46,841 bases of DNA. It comes from Polaromonas sp. (lineage in GTDB: Bacteria; Pseudomonadota; Gammaproteobacteria; Burkholderiales; Burkholderiaceae_C). Numbering within the stretch: the first letter of the stretch is position 1; every line of letters starts with the position of its first letter. This document shows positions 7,463-16,023 of the stretch, one piece after another. Location: positions 1 to 46,841 of the forward strand of contig JANXTM010000101.1 of assembly GCA_025352405.1 (NCBI GenBank), read 5' to 3'. A program made the position numbers and the translations under genes. Under the pieces are notes generated by a model. The model saw nothing but the letters and a program-made list of their open reading frames with translations. It ran no database searches and was not told the origin of the DNA.

Positions 7463-10357
7463 ATGAGTTCAGTCCCGCAGACGCCCGGCGCGTCAGTCTA
7501 TACAGCCTATCAGGCCAATACTTATCTTTTCGGCGGCAATGCGCCGTATGTTGAAGAGATGTATGAAAACTATCTCTCCAACCCTGGCAGCGTGACCGAC
7601 ACTTGGCGGGAGTATTTCGATGCTCTTCAGCACGTACCCGCAGTGGATGGTAGCAACGCCAAAGATGTTCCCCATTTGCCTGTTGTGAACGCGTTCGCCG
7701 AGCGCGCCAAGCTAGGCCAGACAAAAGTAGTGGTGGCCAGTGGCGCAGATTCCGAAATGGGTCGCAAGCGTACGGCTGTGCAGCAACTGATTTCGGCCTA
7801 CCGCAACGTCGGTGTGCGCTGGGCAGACCTGGATCCGCTCAAACGCACCGAGCGTGACAAGATTCCCGAACTGGAACCGGCTTTTTACGGTTTCACCGAC
7901 GCAGATCAGGAAACGGTTTTCAACACCAGCAATACCTTCTTCGGTAAAGACACCATGAGTCTGCGTGAGCTCATGAACGCGCTGCGTGAGACTTACTGCG
8001 GCACCATCGGCGTGGAATACATGTATGCCACCGACCAGAACCAGAAACGCTGGTGGCAGCAAAAGCTCGAGGGAATTCGCAGCACGCCGAACCTGAGCAA
8101 GGAAAAGAAACTTCATATCCTCGACCGCCTGACCGCGGCTGAAGGTCTGGAGCGATTTTTGCACACCAAATACGTTGGCCAAAAGCGGTTTTCGCTTGAG
8201 GGTGGCGAAAGCTTTATCGCCAGCATGGACGAGCTGATCCAGCGCGGCGGTGAAGTCGGCGTGCAGGAAATCGTGATTGGCATGGCCCACCGCGGTCGCC
8301 TGAATGTGCTGGTCAATTCTTTGGGCAAAGTGCCCGCTGATTTATTTGCCGAGTTTGACCACACGGCCCCTGAAGACCTGCCCAGCGGCGATGTGAAATA
8401 CCACCAGGGTTTCAGCTCTGACGTGACGACACCGGGCGGCCCGGTGCATTTGACGCTGGCGTTTAACCCGTCCCATCTTGAAATCGTCAACCCTGTGGTT
8501 GAAGGTTCGGTACGTGCCCGCATGGACCGCCGTGCAGACCCCAAGGGCCTGCAGGTTTTACCCGTGCTGGTGCACGGCGATGCCGCTTTTGCCGGGCAGG
8601 GCGTGGTGATGGAAACATTGGCACTGGCTGAAACCCGTGGTTACTTCACGGGCGGCACAGTCCATCTGGTCATCAATAACCAGATCGGCTTCACCACCAG
8701 TGACCCGCGCGACAGCCGTTCCACGCTGTACTGCACGGACGTGGTCAAGATGATAGAGGCACCAGTGCTGCACGTTAATGGCGATGACCCTGAAGCCGTG
8801 GTGCTGGCAACCCAACTGGCGCTGGAATTCCGTTTGGAATTCCACAAAGACGTGGTGGTGGACATCATCTGCTTCCGCAAACTCGGCCACAACGAGCAGG
8901 ACACACCCGCTCTGACCCAGCCGCTGATGTACAAAAAAATTGCACAGCACCCGGGAACGCGCAAGCTGTATGCCGACAAGCTTCAGGCTCAAGGCATGGG
9001 CGACACGCTTGGCGATGACATGGTCAAAGCCACGCGTGCCGCACTTGACGCAGGCAAAAGCACGTTTGACCCGGTGTTGACCAATTTCAAAAGCAATTAC
9101 GCCGTCGACTGGAGCCCTTATCTCGGCAAGAAATGGACGGACGCTGGTGACACCGCCATTCCCATGGCCGAATGGAGACGTCTTGCTGAAAAAATAACCA
9201 CCATTCCCGCAACGGTCACCCCACACAACCTGGTTAAAAAGGTCTACGACGACCGCGCAGCCATGGGCCGTGGTGATATTCCGGTGGACTGGGGCATGGG
9301 TGAGCACATGGCGTTTGCCTCGCTGGTCGCCAGCGGTTACCCGGTGCGCCTGTCAGGTGAAGATTGCGGGCGTGGTACGTTCACGCACCGCCACGCCGTG
9401 ATTCACGACCAGAACCGTGAAAAGTTTGACACAGGCACCTACGTGCCCTTGCAAAATGTGGCTGAAAAGCAGGCTCCGTTTGTAGTGATTGACTCCATTC
9501 TCAGCGAAGAGGCCGTGTTGGCTTTTGAGTACGGCTATGCGTCGAATGATCCCAATACACTCGTGATCTGGGAAGCCCAGTTCGGTGACTTTGCCAACGG
9601 CGCACAGGTCGTGATTGACCAATTCATCGCATCCGGCGAAGTCAAGTGGGGCCGCGTGAACGGCATTACTTTAATGTTGCCGCACGGTTACGAGGGCCAG
9701 GGCCCAGAGCACAGCTCTGCACGGCTTGAGCGGTTTATGCAGCTGTCAGCCGATACCAACATGCAGGTGGTGCAACCTACAACCGCCAGCCAGATTTTCC
9801 ACATTTTGCGTCGCCAGATGGTGCGTAATTTGCGCAAGCCACTGATCATCATGACGCCGAAGTCGTTGTTGCGTGCCAAGGACGCAGCCTCACCTTTAAG
9901 CGAGTTCACCAAAGGTGGCTTCCAGACGGTGATTCCTGAAAACAAGGAAGAAATCAACAAGAAGGCCGACAAGGTCCGGCGTGTCGTGGCGTGTTCGGGC
10001 AAGGTTTACTACGACCTGGCCAGAAAGCGGGAAGAAAAAGGCATTGACGACGTGGTGCTGTTGCGTGTTGAGCAGCTTTACCCTTTCCCGCACAAGGCAT
10101 TTGCCGCCGAGCTGAAAAAGTACCCCCATGTCACTGACATTGTGTGGTGCCAGGACGAGCCGCAAAACCAGGGTGCATGGTTCTTTGTGCAGCATTACAT
10201 CCACGAGAACATGATGGATGGCCAGAAGCTTGGCTATTCTGGTCGCGCTGCATCGGCCTCGCCGGCAGTCGGTTATTCGCATCTGCATCAGGAACAACAA
10301 AAGGCGTTGGTGGACGGCGCGTTTGGCAAGCTCAAGGGTTTTGTGCTGACCAAGTAA
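7463..10357 (+). CDS. sucA: 2-oxoglutarate dehydrogenase E1 component
   Basis: A 964-residue thiamine-diphosphate enzyme (also called odhA) that decarboxylates 2-oxoglutarate in the TCA cycle and passes the succinyl group to E2. The reading frame is open upstream to 7277, but ATG 7463 is preferred: GGAGG (7449-7453) lies 9 bp before it, and the protein then starts MSSVPQ just before the conserved YLFGGNAPYVEEMYENYL segment. Typical E1o stretches are visible (GMAHRGRLNVL, GDAAFAGQGVV, LGHNEQDTPALTQP). It leads an operon with sucB and lpdA. A weak promoter (TTGCCC 7283, CACAAT 7305, 16-bp spacer) may lie upstream. Confidence 0.96.
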   Translation: MSSVPQTPGASVYTAYQANTYLFGGNAPYVEEMYENYLSNPGSVTDTWREYFDALQHVPAVDGSNAKDVPHLPVVNAFAERAKLGQTKVVVASGADSEMGRKRTAVQQLISAYRNVGVRWADLDPLKRTERDKIPELEPAFYGFTDADQETVFNTSNTFFGKDTMSLRELMNALRETYCGTIGVEYMYATDQNQKRWWQQKLEGIRSTPNLSKEKKLHILDRLTAAEGLERFLHTKYVGQKRFSLEGGESFIASMDELIQRGGEVGVQEIVIGMAHRGRLNVLVNSLGKVPADLFAEFDHTAPEDLPSGDVKYHQGFSSDVTTPGGPVHLTLAFNPSHLEIVNPVVEGSVRARMDRRADPKGLQVLPVLVHGDAAFAGQGVVMETLALAETRGYFTGGTVHLVINNQIGFTTSDPRDSRSTLYCTDVVKMIEAPVLHVNGDDPEAVVLATQLALEFRLEFHKDVVVDIICFRKLGHNEQDTPALTQPLMYKKIAQHPGTRKLYADKLQAQGMGDTLGDDMVKATRAALDAGKSTFDPVLTNFKSNYAVDWSPYLGKKWTDAGDTAIPMAEWRRLAEKITTIPATVTPHNLVKKVYDDRAAMGRGDIPVDWGMGEHMAFASLVASGYPVRLSGEDCGRGTFTHRHAVIHDQNREKFDTGTYVPLQNVAEKQAPFVVIDSILSEEAVLAFEYGYASNDPNTLVIWEAQFGDFANGAQVVIDQFIASGEVKWGRVNGITLMLPHGYEGQGPEHSSARLERFMQLSADTNMQVVQPTTASQIFHILRRQMVRNLRKPLIIMTPKSLLRAKDAASPLSEFTKGGFQTVIPENKEEINKKADKVRRVVACSGKVYYDLARKREEKGIDDVVLLRVEQLYPFPHKAFAAELKKYPHVTDIVWCQDEPQNQGAWFFVQHYIHENMMDGQKLGYSGRAASASPAVGYSHLHQEQQKALVDGAFGKLKGFVLTK

Positions 10358-10416
10358 TGACTTGCGGCCCCAGCGCTTCCCCACATCACACAAAAACAAG
10401 TTTTGAAAGAATCCAA

Positions 10417-11691
10417 ATGGCTATCGTAGAAGTCAAAGTCCCCCAGCTGTCCGAGTCCGTGGCCGAAGCCACCATGCTGCAGTGGAAAAAGAAAGTCGGC
10501 GATGCCATCGCCATTGATGAAATCCTGATTGAAATCGAGACCGATAAAGTCGTGCTTGAAGTGCCCGCGCCCTCCGCTGGCGTGCTGATTGAGCTGGTCG
10601 TTGCCGACGGTGCAACGGTCGCTGCAGAGCAGGTGATTGCCAGAATCGACACTGAGGGCAAAGTCGGTGCTTCAGCCGTTGCCTCGCCTATGTCTTCAGC
10701 ATCTGCAGCGGCAGCGCCAGCCGCCGTCACTGCAACTGCTCCGGCTGTTGGCGGTTCCATGGCTGGCGTGCCGATGCCAGCTGCTGCCAAGCTGATGGCC
10801 GACAACAACCTGGCTGCAGGCTCTGTCCCCGGCACCGGCAAGGATGGCCGTGTTACCAAGGGCGATGTTCTGGTTGCTACTGCTGCGCCAGTGGCTGCCA
10901 AATCAGCCGCTGCTGGCGTCATACCGACCGCCGCTCCAGTGGCTTTCTTGCCCCAGGTCGCACCGCCCGCAAAAGCCAACGATCTTGGCGATCGCCCGGA
11001 GCAGCGCGTACCCATGAGCCGTCTGCGCGCCCGGATTGCCGAGCGCCTTCTGCAGTCGCAATCGACCAATGCCATTTTGTCGACGTTCAATGAAGTCAAC
11101 ATGGCGCCGGTGATGGACATGCGTAAGCGCATGCAGGAAAAGTTTGAAAAAGAGCACGGCGTCAAACTGGGCTTCATGAGCTTTTTCGTCAAGGCAGCGG
11201 TTCATGCGCTGAAAAAATTCCCACTGCTCAATGCGTCTGTTGACGGTAACGACATCATCTACCACGGTTACTTTGACATCGGCATTGCTGTTGGCTCGCC
11301 GCGTGGTCTGGTGGTTCCAATTTTGCGCAACGCTGACCAGATGAGCTTTGCCCAGATCGAAAAGAAAATTGCCGAATACGGCGTCAAGGCACGCGACGGC
11401 AAGTTGGGCATTGAAGAAATGACCGGTGGTACGTTTTCGATCAGCAATGGCGGCACCTTCGGCTCCATGTTGTCCACCCCCATCATCAACCCGCCACAGT
11501 CTGCCATTTTGGGCGTGCACGCCACCAAAGACCGCGCAGTGGTTGAAAACGGCGTCGTGGTGGTTCGCCCGATGAACTACTTTGCCATGTCCTATGACCA
11601 CCGCATCATCGACGGCCGCGAAGCTGTGCTGGGCCTGGTGGCCATGAAGGAAGCGTTGGAAGACCCGGCTCGTCTGTTGTTCGACATCTAA
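10417..11691 (+). CDS. sucB: 2-oxoglutarate dehydrogenase E2, dihydrolipoyl succinyltransferase
   Basis: A 424-residue E2 component (odhB). An N-terminal lipoyl domain has the modified lysine K44 in ETDKVVLEV; an Ala/Pro-rich linker follows, then a peripheral-subunit-binding domain (PAAAKLMADNNL, GTGKDGRVTKGDV), another linker and the catalytic domain with the active-site His in MSYDHRIIDGREAV. The frame is open upstream into sucA, but ATG 10417 gives the canonical start MAIVEVKVPQLSESV. It transfers the succinyl group to CoA. It is 59 bp after sucA and 12 bp before lpdA. Confidence 0.96.
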   Translation: MAIVEVKVPQLSESVAEATMLQWKKKVGDAIAIDEILIEIETDKVVLEVPAPSAGVLIELVVADGATVAAEQVIARIDTEGKVGASAVASPMSSASAAAAPAAVTATAPAVGGSMAGVPMPAAAKLMADNNLAAGSVPGTGKDGRVTKGDVLVATAAPVAAKSAAAGVIPTAAPVAFLPQVAPPAKANDLGDRPEQRVPMSRLRARIAERLLQSQSTNAILSTFNEVNMAPVMDMRKRMQEKFEKEHGVKLGFMSFFVKAAVHALKKFPLLNASVDGNDIIYHGYFDIGIAVGSPRGLVVPILRNADQMSFAQIEKKIAEYGVKARDGKLGIEEMTGGTFSISNGGTFGSMLSTPIINPPQSAILGVHATKDRAVVENGVVVVRPMNYFAMSYDHRIIDGREAVLGLVAMKEALEDPARLLFDI

Positions 11692-11703
11692 CAGGAGGCC
11701 GTT

Positions 11704-13131
11704 ATGTCTAAACAATTTGATGTGGTCGTCATAGGTGGCGGTCCTGGTGGATATATCGCCGCCATTCGCGCAGCCCAGTTGGGCTTTAATGTCGCTTGTA
11801 TTGACGAATGGAAAAATGCCAAGGGCGGCCCAGCTCTTGGCGGCACGTGTACCAATACGGGCTGTATTCCCTCCAAGGCGCTGCTGCAGTCTTCGGAGCA
11901 TTACGAGCAGGCGGGTCATCACTTTGCCGACCATGGCATTGAGGTCAAGGGTTTGAGCCTGGACTTGGGCAAGATGATTGGCCGCAAAGATACCGTCGTG
12001 AAGCAAAACAATGACGGTGTTCTGTACCTGTTCAAGAAAAACAAGATTACCTTCTTTCATGGGCGGGGTTCATTTGCAGCCGCCAAAGACGGCGTATACG
12101 AGATCAGGGTTGCTGGCGCTGCCGAAGAAGTCATTTCCGGCAAACACATCATCGTGGCTACGGGTTCCAACGCCCGCACGCTTGCCGGTGCGCCGTTTGA
12201 CGAAGAAACCATTCTGTCCAATGACGGTGCCCTTCGTATGGCGGTTGTGCCCGCCAAACTTGGCCTGATCGGTTCTGGCGTTATCGGCCTGGAGATGGGA
12301 TCTGTCTGGCGTCGTTTGGGCGCAGAAGTGACCGTGCTTGAAGGCTTGAGTACCTTCCTCGGGGCTGTCGATCAGCAAATCGCCAAAGAGGCGCATAAAG
12401 CGTTTGTCAAACAGGGTTTGAAGATCGAGCTGGGCGTGAAAGTTGGCGAGATCAAGCCTAGCAAAAAAGGTGTCGCGGTTGCTTACACCAACGCCAAGGG
12501 CGAAGCGCTGACGCTTGAGGTTGACAAGCTCATCATTTCGATTGGCCGGGTGGCCAACACCATTGGCCTGGCACCTGAAGCCGTCGGCCTGGTGCTGGAT
12601 GAGCGCGGCGCGATTGTGGTCGATGGTGAATGCAAAACCAACCTGCCCAACATCTGGGCCATCGGCGACGTGGTGCGCGGCCCCATGCTGGCCCACAAGG
12701 CGGAGGAAGAGGGCGTTGCCGTGGCTGAGCGCATCGCCGGTCAGCACGGGCATGTGAACTTCAACACCATTCCGTGGGTGATCTACACCAACCCCGAGAT
12801 TGCATGGGTTGGGCAAACCGAAGAGGAGCTCAAAGCCGCTGGACGCGCCTACAAGGCCGGTACATTCCCGTTTTTGGCCAATGGCCGTGCACGTGCGCTG
12901 GGTGACACCACGGGCATGGTGAAGATGCTGGCCGATGCAGCAACGGACGAAATTCTGGGTGTGCATATCGTGGGTCCCATGGCCAGTGAGTTGATTGCCG
13001 AGTGTGTGGTGGCGATGGAGTTCCGCGCCAGCAGCGAAGACATCGCCCGTATTTGCCATGCCCATCCGTCGCTTAGCGAAGCCACCAAAGAGGCCGCCCT
13101 GGCAGTGGACAAACGCACCCTGAATTTTTGA
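11704..13131 (+). CDS. lpdA: Dihydrolipoamide dehydrogenase (E3)
   Basis: A 475-residue FAD/NAD flavoprotein disulfide reductase. The FAD-binding GGGPGGY (11-17), redox-active cysteines C49 and C54 in GGTCTNTGCIPSKALL, and the C-terminal HAHPSLSEA with the catalytic His are all present. It reoxidises the lipoyl arm of E2 with NAD+. A strong AGGAGG (11693-11698) precedes ATG 11704. As third gene of the sucA-sucB-lpdA operon it probably serves the 2-oxoglutarate complex; it may also serve other lipoyl complexes, which the sequence cannot show. Confidence 0.96.
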   Translation: MSKQFDVVVIGGGPGGYIAAIRAAQLGFNVACIDEWKNAKGGPALGGTCTNTGCIPSKALLQSSEHYEQAGHHFADHGIEVKGLSLDLGKMIGRKDTVVKQNNDGVLYLFKKNKITFFHGRGSFAAAKDGVYEIRVAGAAEEVISGKHIIVATGSNARTLAGAPFDEETILSNDGALRMAVVPAKLGLIGSGVIGLEMGSVWRRLGAEVTVLEGLSTFLGAVDQQIAKEAHKAFVKQGLKIELGVKVGEIKPSKKGVAVAYTNAKGEALTLEVDKLIISIGRVANTIGLAPEAVGLVLDERGAIVVDGECKTNLPNIWAIGDVVRGPMLAHKAEEEGVAVAERIAGQHGHVNFNTIPWVIYTNPEIAWVGQTEEELKAAGRAYKAGTFPFLANGRARALGDTTGMVKMLADAATDEILGVHIVGPMASELIAECVVAMEFRASSEDIARICHAHPSLSEATKEAALAVDKRTLNF

Positions 13132-13140
13132 TTCATAGTG

Positions 13141-13197
13141 AAAATGGTCTCTGCGGCAATTAAATCATGCCCCGGTAGCTATTGAATTTATAGCAAA
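13141..13197. repeat. Dispersed short repeat, lpdA-zapE spacer
   Basis: A diverged copy: AAAATGGTCTCTGCGGCA, a less similar centre, then TAGCTATTG and TATAGCAAAC as the inverted pair. It fills most of the spacer between lpdA and zapE and ends just before the GGAG (13200-13203) that appears to serve zapE. Confidence 0.65.
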
Positions 13198-13212
13198 CTG
13201 GAGTGTAGTTCT

Positions 13213-14310
13213 TTGACCGTAAAGCAGGCATACGAATCGGAGCTGGTCGCCAGGGGTTATACCGCTGATCCCGCGCAGCTGAGGGCAATAGACGCCCTGG
13301 AGCGCTGTGCCACCGAGTGGGCAATGTTCAAGGCGCAGCGCTCTAATACCTTTAAAAAATTGATCAACCGCCCGGATTCGCCGCGCGGTGTGTACATGTA
13401 TGGCGGCGTGGGGCGGGGTAAAAGTTTTCTCATGGACTGCTTTTACAACGCGGTACCACTCAAACGCAAAACACGGCTGCATTTCCATGAGTTCATGCGC
13501 GAAGTGCATCGGGAGTTGCGTGACTTGCAGGGCACTGTCAATCCGTTGGATGAACTGGGCAAGCGCATTGCCAAACGCTACCGTCTGATCTGCTTTGACG
13601 AGTTCCACGTAGCCGACATTACAGATGCCATGATTTTGCATCGGCTGTTGGCCGCTTTGTTCGACAACGGCGTAGGCTTTGTCACCACTTCGAACTTCAA
13701 GCCCGATGATCTGTACCCAGGCGGCATGCACCGCGACCGTATTTTGCCGGCCATCGCGCTGCTGAATGCGCATCTGGAAGTTATCAGCGTGGACAATGGC
13801 ATCGACTATCGCCGTCGCACGCTGGAGCAAGTCAATCTGTACCACACGCCGCTTGGTGCGCGGGCAGATGCCGAGATGACAGACGCCTTCAATCGCCTCG
13901 CTGAATCCCAGGATGACAACCCGGTGTTGCAAATTGAGTCTCGCCAGATACAAGCCAGACGCAAAGCCGGCGGCCTGGTCTGGTTTGATTTCAAGACACT
14001 TTGCGGCGGGCCGCGTTCCCAGAACGATTATTTGGAGATTGCCACGCAGTTTCACACTGTGTTTTTAAGCGATGTACCGGCCATGCCGATACGCATGGCG
14101 TCAGAAGCCAGGCGCTTTACATGGCTGGTAGATGTTCTTTACGACAGGCGTGTCAAACTCGTCATGTCGGCGGAGGTTAGTCCGGAAATGTTGTACACAA
14201 ACGGGCCTTTGGCACATGAATTTCCACGCACTGTTTCCAGGCTTAACGAAATGCAGTCAGCAGAATTTCTGGCGCTGGAACGCCGGAATGTGGACACAAC
14301 ACTGACATGA
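13213..14310 (+). CDS. zapE: Cell division ATPase ZapE (AFG1-like)
   Basis: A 365-residue AFG1/ZapE-family ATPase. Walker A GGVGRGKSFLMD (K70) and Walker B RLICFDEFHVAD are clear, and the family stretches TSNFKPDDLYPGG and YLEIATQFHTVFLSDVP follow. In Escherichia coli ZapE acts at the division ring under stress; the mitochondrial relative helps remove respiratory proteins. The start is TTG 13213, with GGAG (13200-13203) at 9-bp spacing and no ATG near the N-terminus. The stop overlaps the next gene's start (ATGA), indicating coupling. Confidence 0.92.
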   Translation: MTVKQAYESELVARGYTADPAQLRAIDALERCATEWAMFKAQRSNTFKKLINRPDSPRGVYMYGGVGRGKSFLMDCFYNAVPLKRKTRLHFHEFMREVHRELRDLQGTVNPLDELGKRIAKRYRLICFDEFHVADITDAMILHRLLAALFDNGVGFVTTSNFKPDDLYPGGMHRDRILPAIALLNAHLEVISVDNGIDYRRRTLEQVNLYHTPLGARADAEMTDAFNRLAESQDDNPVLQIESRQIQARRKAGGLVWFDFKTLCGGPRSQNDYLEIATQFHTVFLSDVPAMPIRMASEARRFTWLVDVLYDRRVKLVMSAEVSPEMLYTNGPLAHEFPRTVSRLNEMQSAEFLALERRNVDTTLT

Positions 14311-14966
14311 AAAAAATCTTTTTTTTATTTTTATGCATGACTTGGAGTCTTGCGGCTAACGCGCAGGCTTCCGGCGTGGGCAGTTCATCCGTTGCAGCTG
14401 TATCCATAACGCCAGACGTGGAGCGTGTGCGCATTAACGCCGAACGGACGACGCTCGAGGCGGGGTTTAACCTTGAGAATGTGGCCTGTTATAAAAAATT
14501 TCTGGTGAACAACTGCCTGGATGAAATCAAGCTCAGGCGTCGGGATGCACTGGCTGATTTGCGTCGACAGGAAATCGCCTTGAATGCGCTGGACCGTAAA
14601 GCCAAAGGGGCCGAACAGATTAAGAGGACTGAGGAGAAGTCTTCGCCGGAAAAGCAGCAGCAGGACGCTGAAAAGCGGGCTGCTGCCCTCAAGGATGTTC
14701 AGGCCAGTATGGATAGGTACAAGCAAAAGAATGCTGATCGCGCCGAGGCCCGGTCGAGTGAGCAAACCAACAAAGAAGCTCTGGCCAAGCGAATCAAAGG
14801 CAATCAGGACAAAGCCATCGTGCGTGACAGCAAACAGGCTGCTGCTGCAGACGAAGTTAAAAAATTCAATGAACGGCAGGAAGAGGCCAAGGAACGCCGG
14901 GCCCAACATGACCGCGACCAGCTTAATCACACCAATCCAGCCCAGCCCTTGCCTGTGCCGGAGTGA
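14307..14966 (+). CDS. Secreted, highly charged coiled-coil protein, function unknown
   Basis: A 219-residue protein. A clear Sec signal (MKKIFFLFLCMTWSLAANAQA) is followed by a short segment with two cysteines 9 residues apart (CYKKFLVNNC), which could form a disulfide in the periplasm, and then a long Lys/Glu/Arg/Gln-rich helix (about 75-205) with coiled-coil character. The end is Pro-rich. I recognise it only as a type of conserved hypothetical protein of Burkholderiales. Its start overlaps the zapE stop (ATGA), so the two are co-translated. No enzymatic motif is visible. Confidence 0.75.
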   Translation: MKKIFFLFLCMTWSLAANAQASGVGSSSVAAVSITPDVERVRINAERTTLEAGFNLENVACYKKFLVNNCLDEIKLRRRDALADLRRQEIALNALDRKAKGAEQIKRTEEKSSPEKQQQDAEKRAAALKDVQASMDRYKQKNADRAEARSSEQTNKEALAKRIKGNQDKAIVRDSKQAAAADEVKKFNERQEEAKERRAQHDRDQLNHTNPAQPLPVPE

Positions 14967-14975
14967 TCGATTGGT

Positions 14976-15734
14976 CTAGCTTAGTGGCTCAAGCTTGACG
15001 ATGACAAGAGACAAATTGTCTCCACCGCCACGAGCCCGTGATCTGGCCTTCCGAATCAGGAATTCGGTGGCTTCCCGGGGCGAAAGCATCGACACGGCTG
15101 AACCCATTTCGCTGGGACTGAAGTAGTGCCAAACACCGTCGGTACAGGCGATCAACAGGTCTTCGGGCCGTAGTTGTGCAATGTAGTGGTGGCTGATGGG
15201 AGGGGCATCTTCTGTGCCAAGACAGCCCATCAAAATATTCGATTGAGAGTGTACGTTGGCCTCTTCTTCGGTGATCTCACCTTTGTCTACAAGCGTTTGC
15301 ACATAAGAATGGTCGATTGTGCGGTGAACGAGCTTGCTGCCGTGAAAATGGTAGATGCGGGAATCACCGGTGTGTATCCAGTGGCAATCTCCAGCTGGAT
15401 TAATCAGAAAAGCTGCCAGAGTACTGTGGGGTTCCTGCTCCGCGGATATCGCTGTTAGTCTGATGACAATATGTGCTTCATCAATCACTTGTTTGAGCAG
15501 TGTGGGTGCATCATCGCTGTCGGGCGAGTACCGCTCGAACAGTTGTTTGGCTGTCATCATGACTTGGTCTGAAGCTTTGCGTCCGCCGCTACGCCCACCC
15601 ATACCATCAGCAACAATACCGAGTATGCAACCGGCAACACGCTGGTGACTGATCAGGTTGACCTGATCTTGCTGGTAGTCGCGGTCACCCTTGTGGATAC
15701 CCGTAGACGCTGTAATTCGATAGCCTTTTGACAT
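14976..15734 (-). CDS. PP2C-type serine/threonine protein phosphatase
   Basis: A 252-residue PPM/PP2C-family phosphatase. The metal-binding motifs are DRDYQQDQ (near residue 18), VADGMGGRSGG (D43), CTDGVWHYFSPSEM and GGDNLSLVIV at the end. It should remove phosphate from Ser/Thr in an Mn2+/Mg2+-dependent way. ATG 15734 starts MSKGYRITAS at the domain edge; an in-frame GTG at 15782 would add 16 unconvincing residues. No partner kinase or FHA protein is nearby. It converges on the coiled-coil gene with 9 bp between stops and no visible terminator. Confidence 0.9.
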   Translation of the reverse strand: MSKGYRITASTGIHKGDRDYQQDQVNLISHQRVAGCILGIVADGMGGRSGGRKASDQVMMTAKQLFERYSPDSDDAPTLLKQVIDEAHIVIRLTAISAEQEPHSTLAAFLINPAGDCHWIHTGDSRIYHFHGSKLVHRTIDHSYVQTLVDKGEITEEEANVHSQSNILMGCLGTEDAPPISHHYIAQLRPEDLLIACTDGVWHYFSPSEMGSAVSMLSPREATEFLIRKARSRARGGGDNLSLVIVKLEPLS

Positions 15735-15819
15735 CTTGCAATTTGTCGGGTCATGTGGACTCGATGTATCTCCGTAACCCACGTATTATCAGATCAAGCT
15801 GTGCCCGTTAAAAAATACC

Positions 15820-16023
15820 TTGTACATAAATTTACACTCCCCCGAACGGCAACTGATCGAACTCAAAATCGAACATGCGGACCTCGACGCCCTGGTAGAC
15901 ATCACGGCGCATGCCACGCCGATGGATGAATTAATGCTCAGGCGACTGAAAAAGCGGCGGCTATTTCTTCGGGATCGCATTGCACGGCTTGAATTGTCAC
16001 TTGTGCCACCTGAGCCCGCCTGA
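15820..16023 (+). CDS. DUF465 (YdcH-like) small protein
   Basis: A 67-residue protein with the pattern of the DUF465/YdcH family: an N-terminal segment ERQLIELKIEHADLDALVD and a C-terminal basic helix RRLKKRRLFLRDRIARLE, giving a short helical hairpin. The function of the family is not established. The only good start is TTG 15820; no ATG exists in this frame. Its stop overlaps the helicase start (TGATG), so it is probably translated with the helicase gene. Transcription diverges from the phosphatase gene across 85 bp. Confidence 0.72.
   Translation: MYINLHSPERQLIELKIEHADLDALVDITAHATPMDELMLRRLKKRRLFLRDRIARLELSLVPPEPA

Noticed and set aside
10903..12060. Minus-strand open frame across sucB and lpdA
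   Set aside because: It crosses two clear genes, shows His/Gln/Asn-rich composition typical of an antisense reading, and has no domain.
12070..13065. Minus-strand open frame opposite lpdA
   Set aside because: Antisense reading of a conserved enzyme; no ribosome-binding site or domain.
15735..15782. 16-residue N-terminal extension of the phosphatase from GTG 15782
   Set aside because: The added residues are not domain-like, and ATG 15734 starts at the domain edge.
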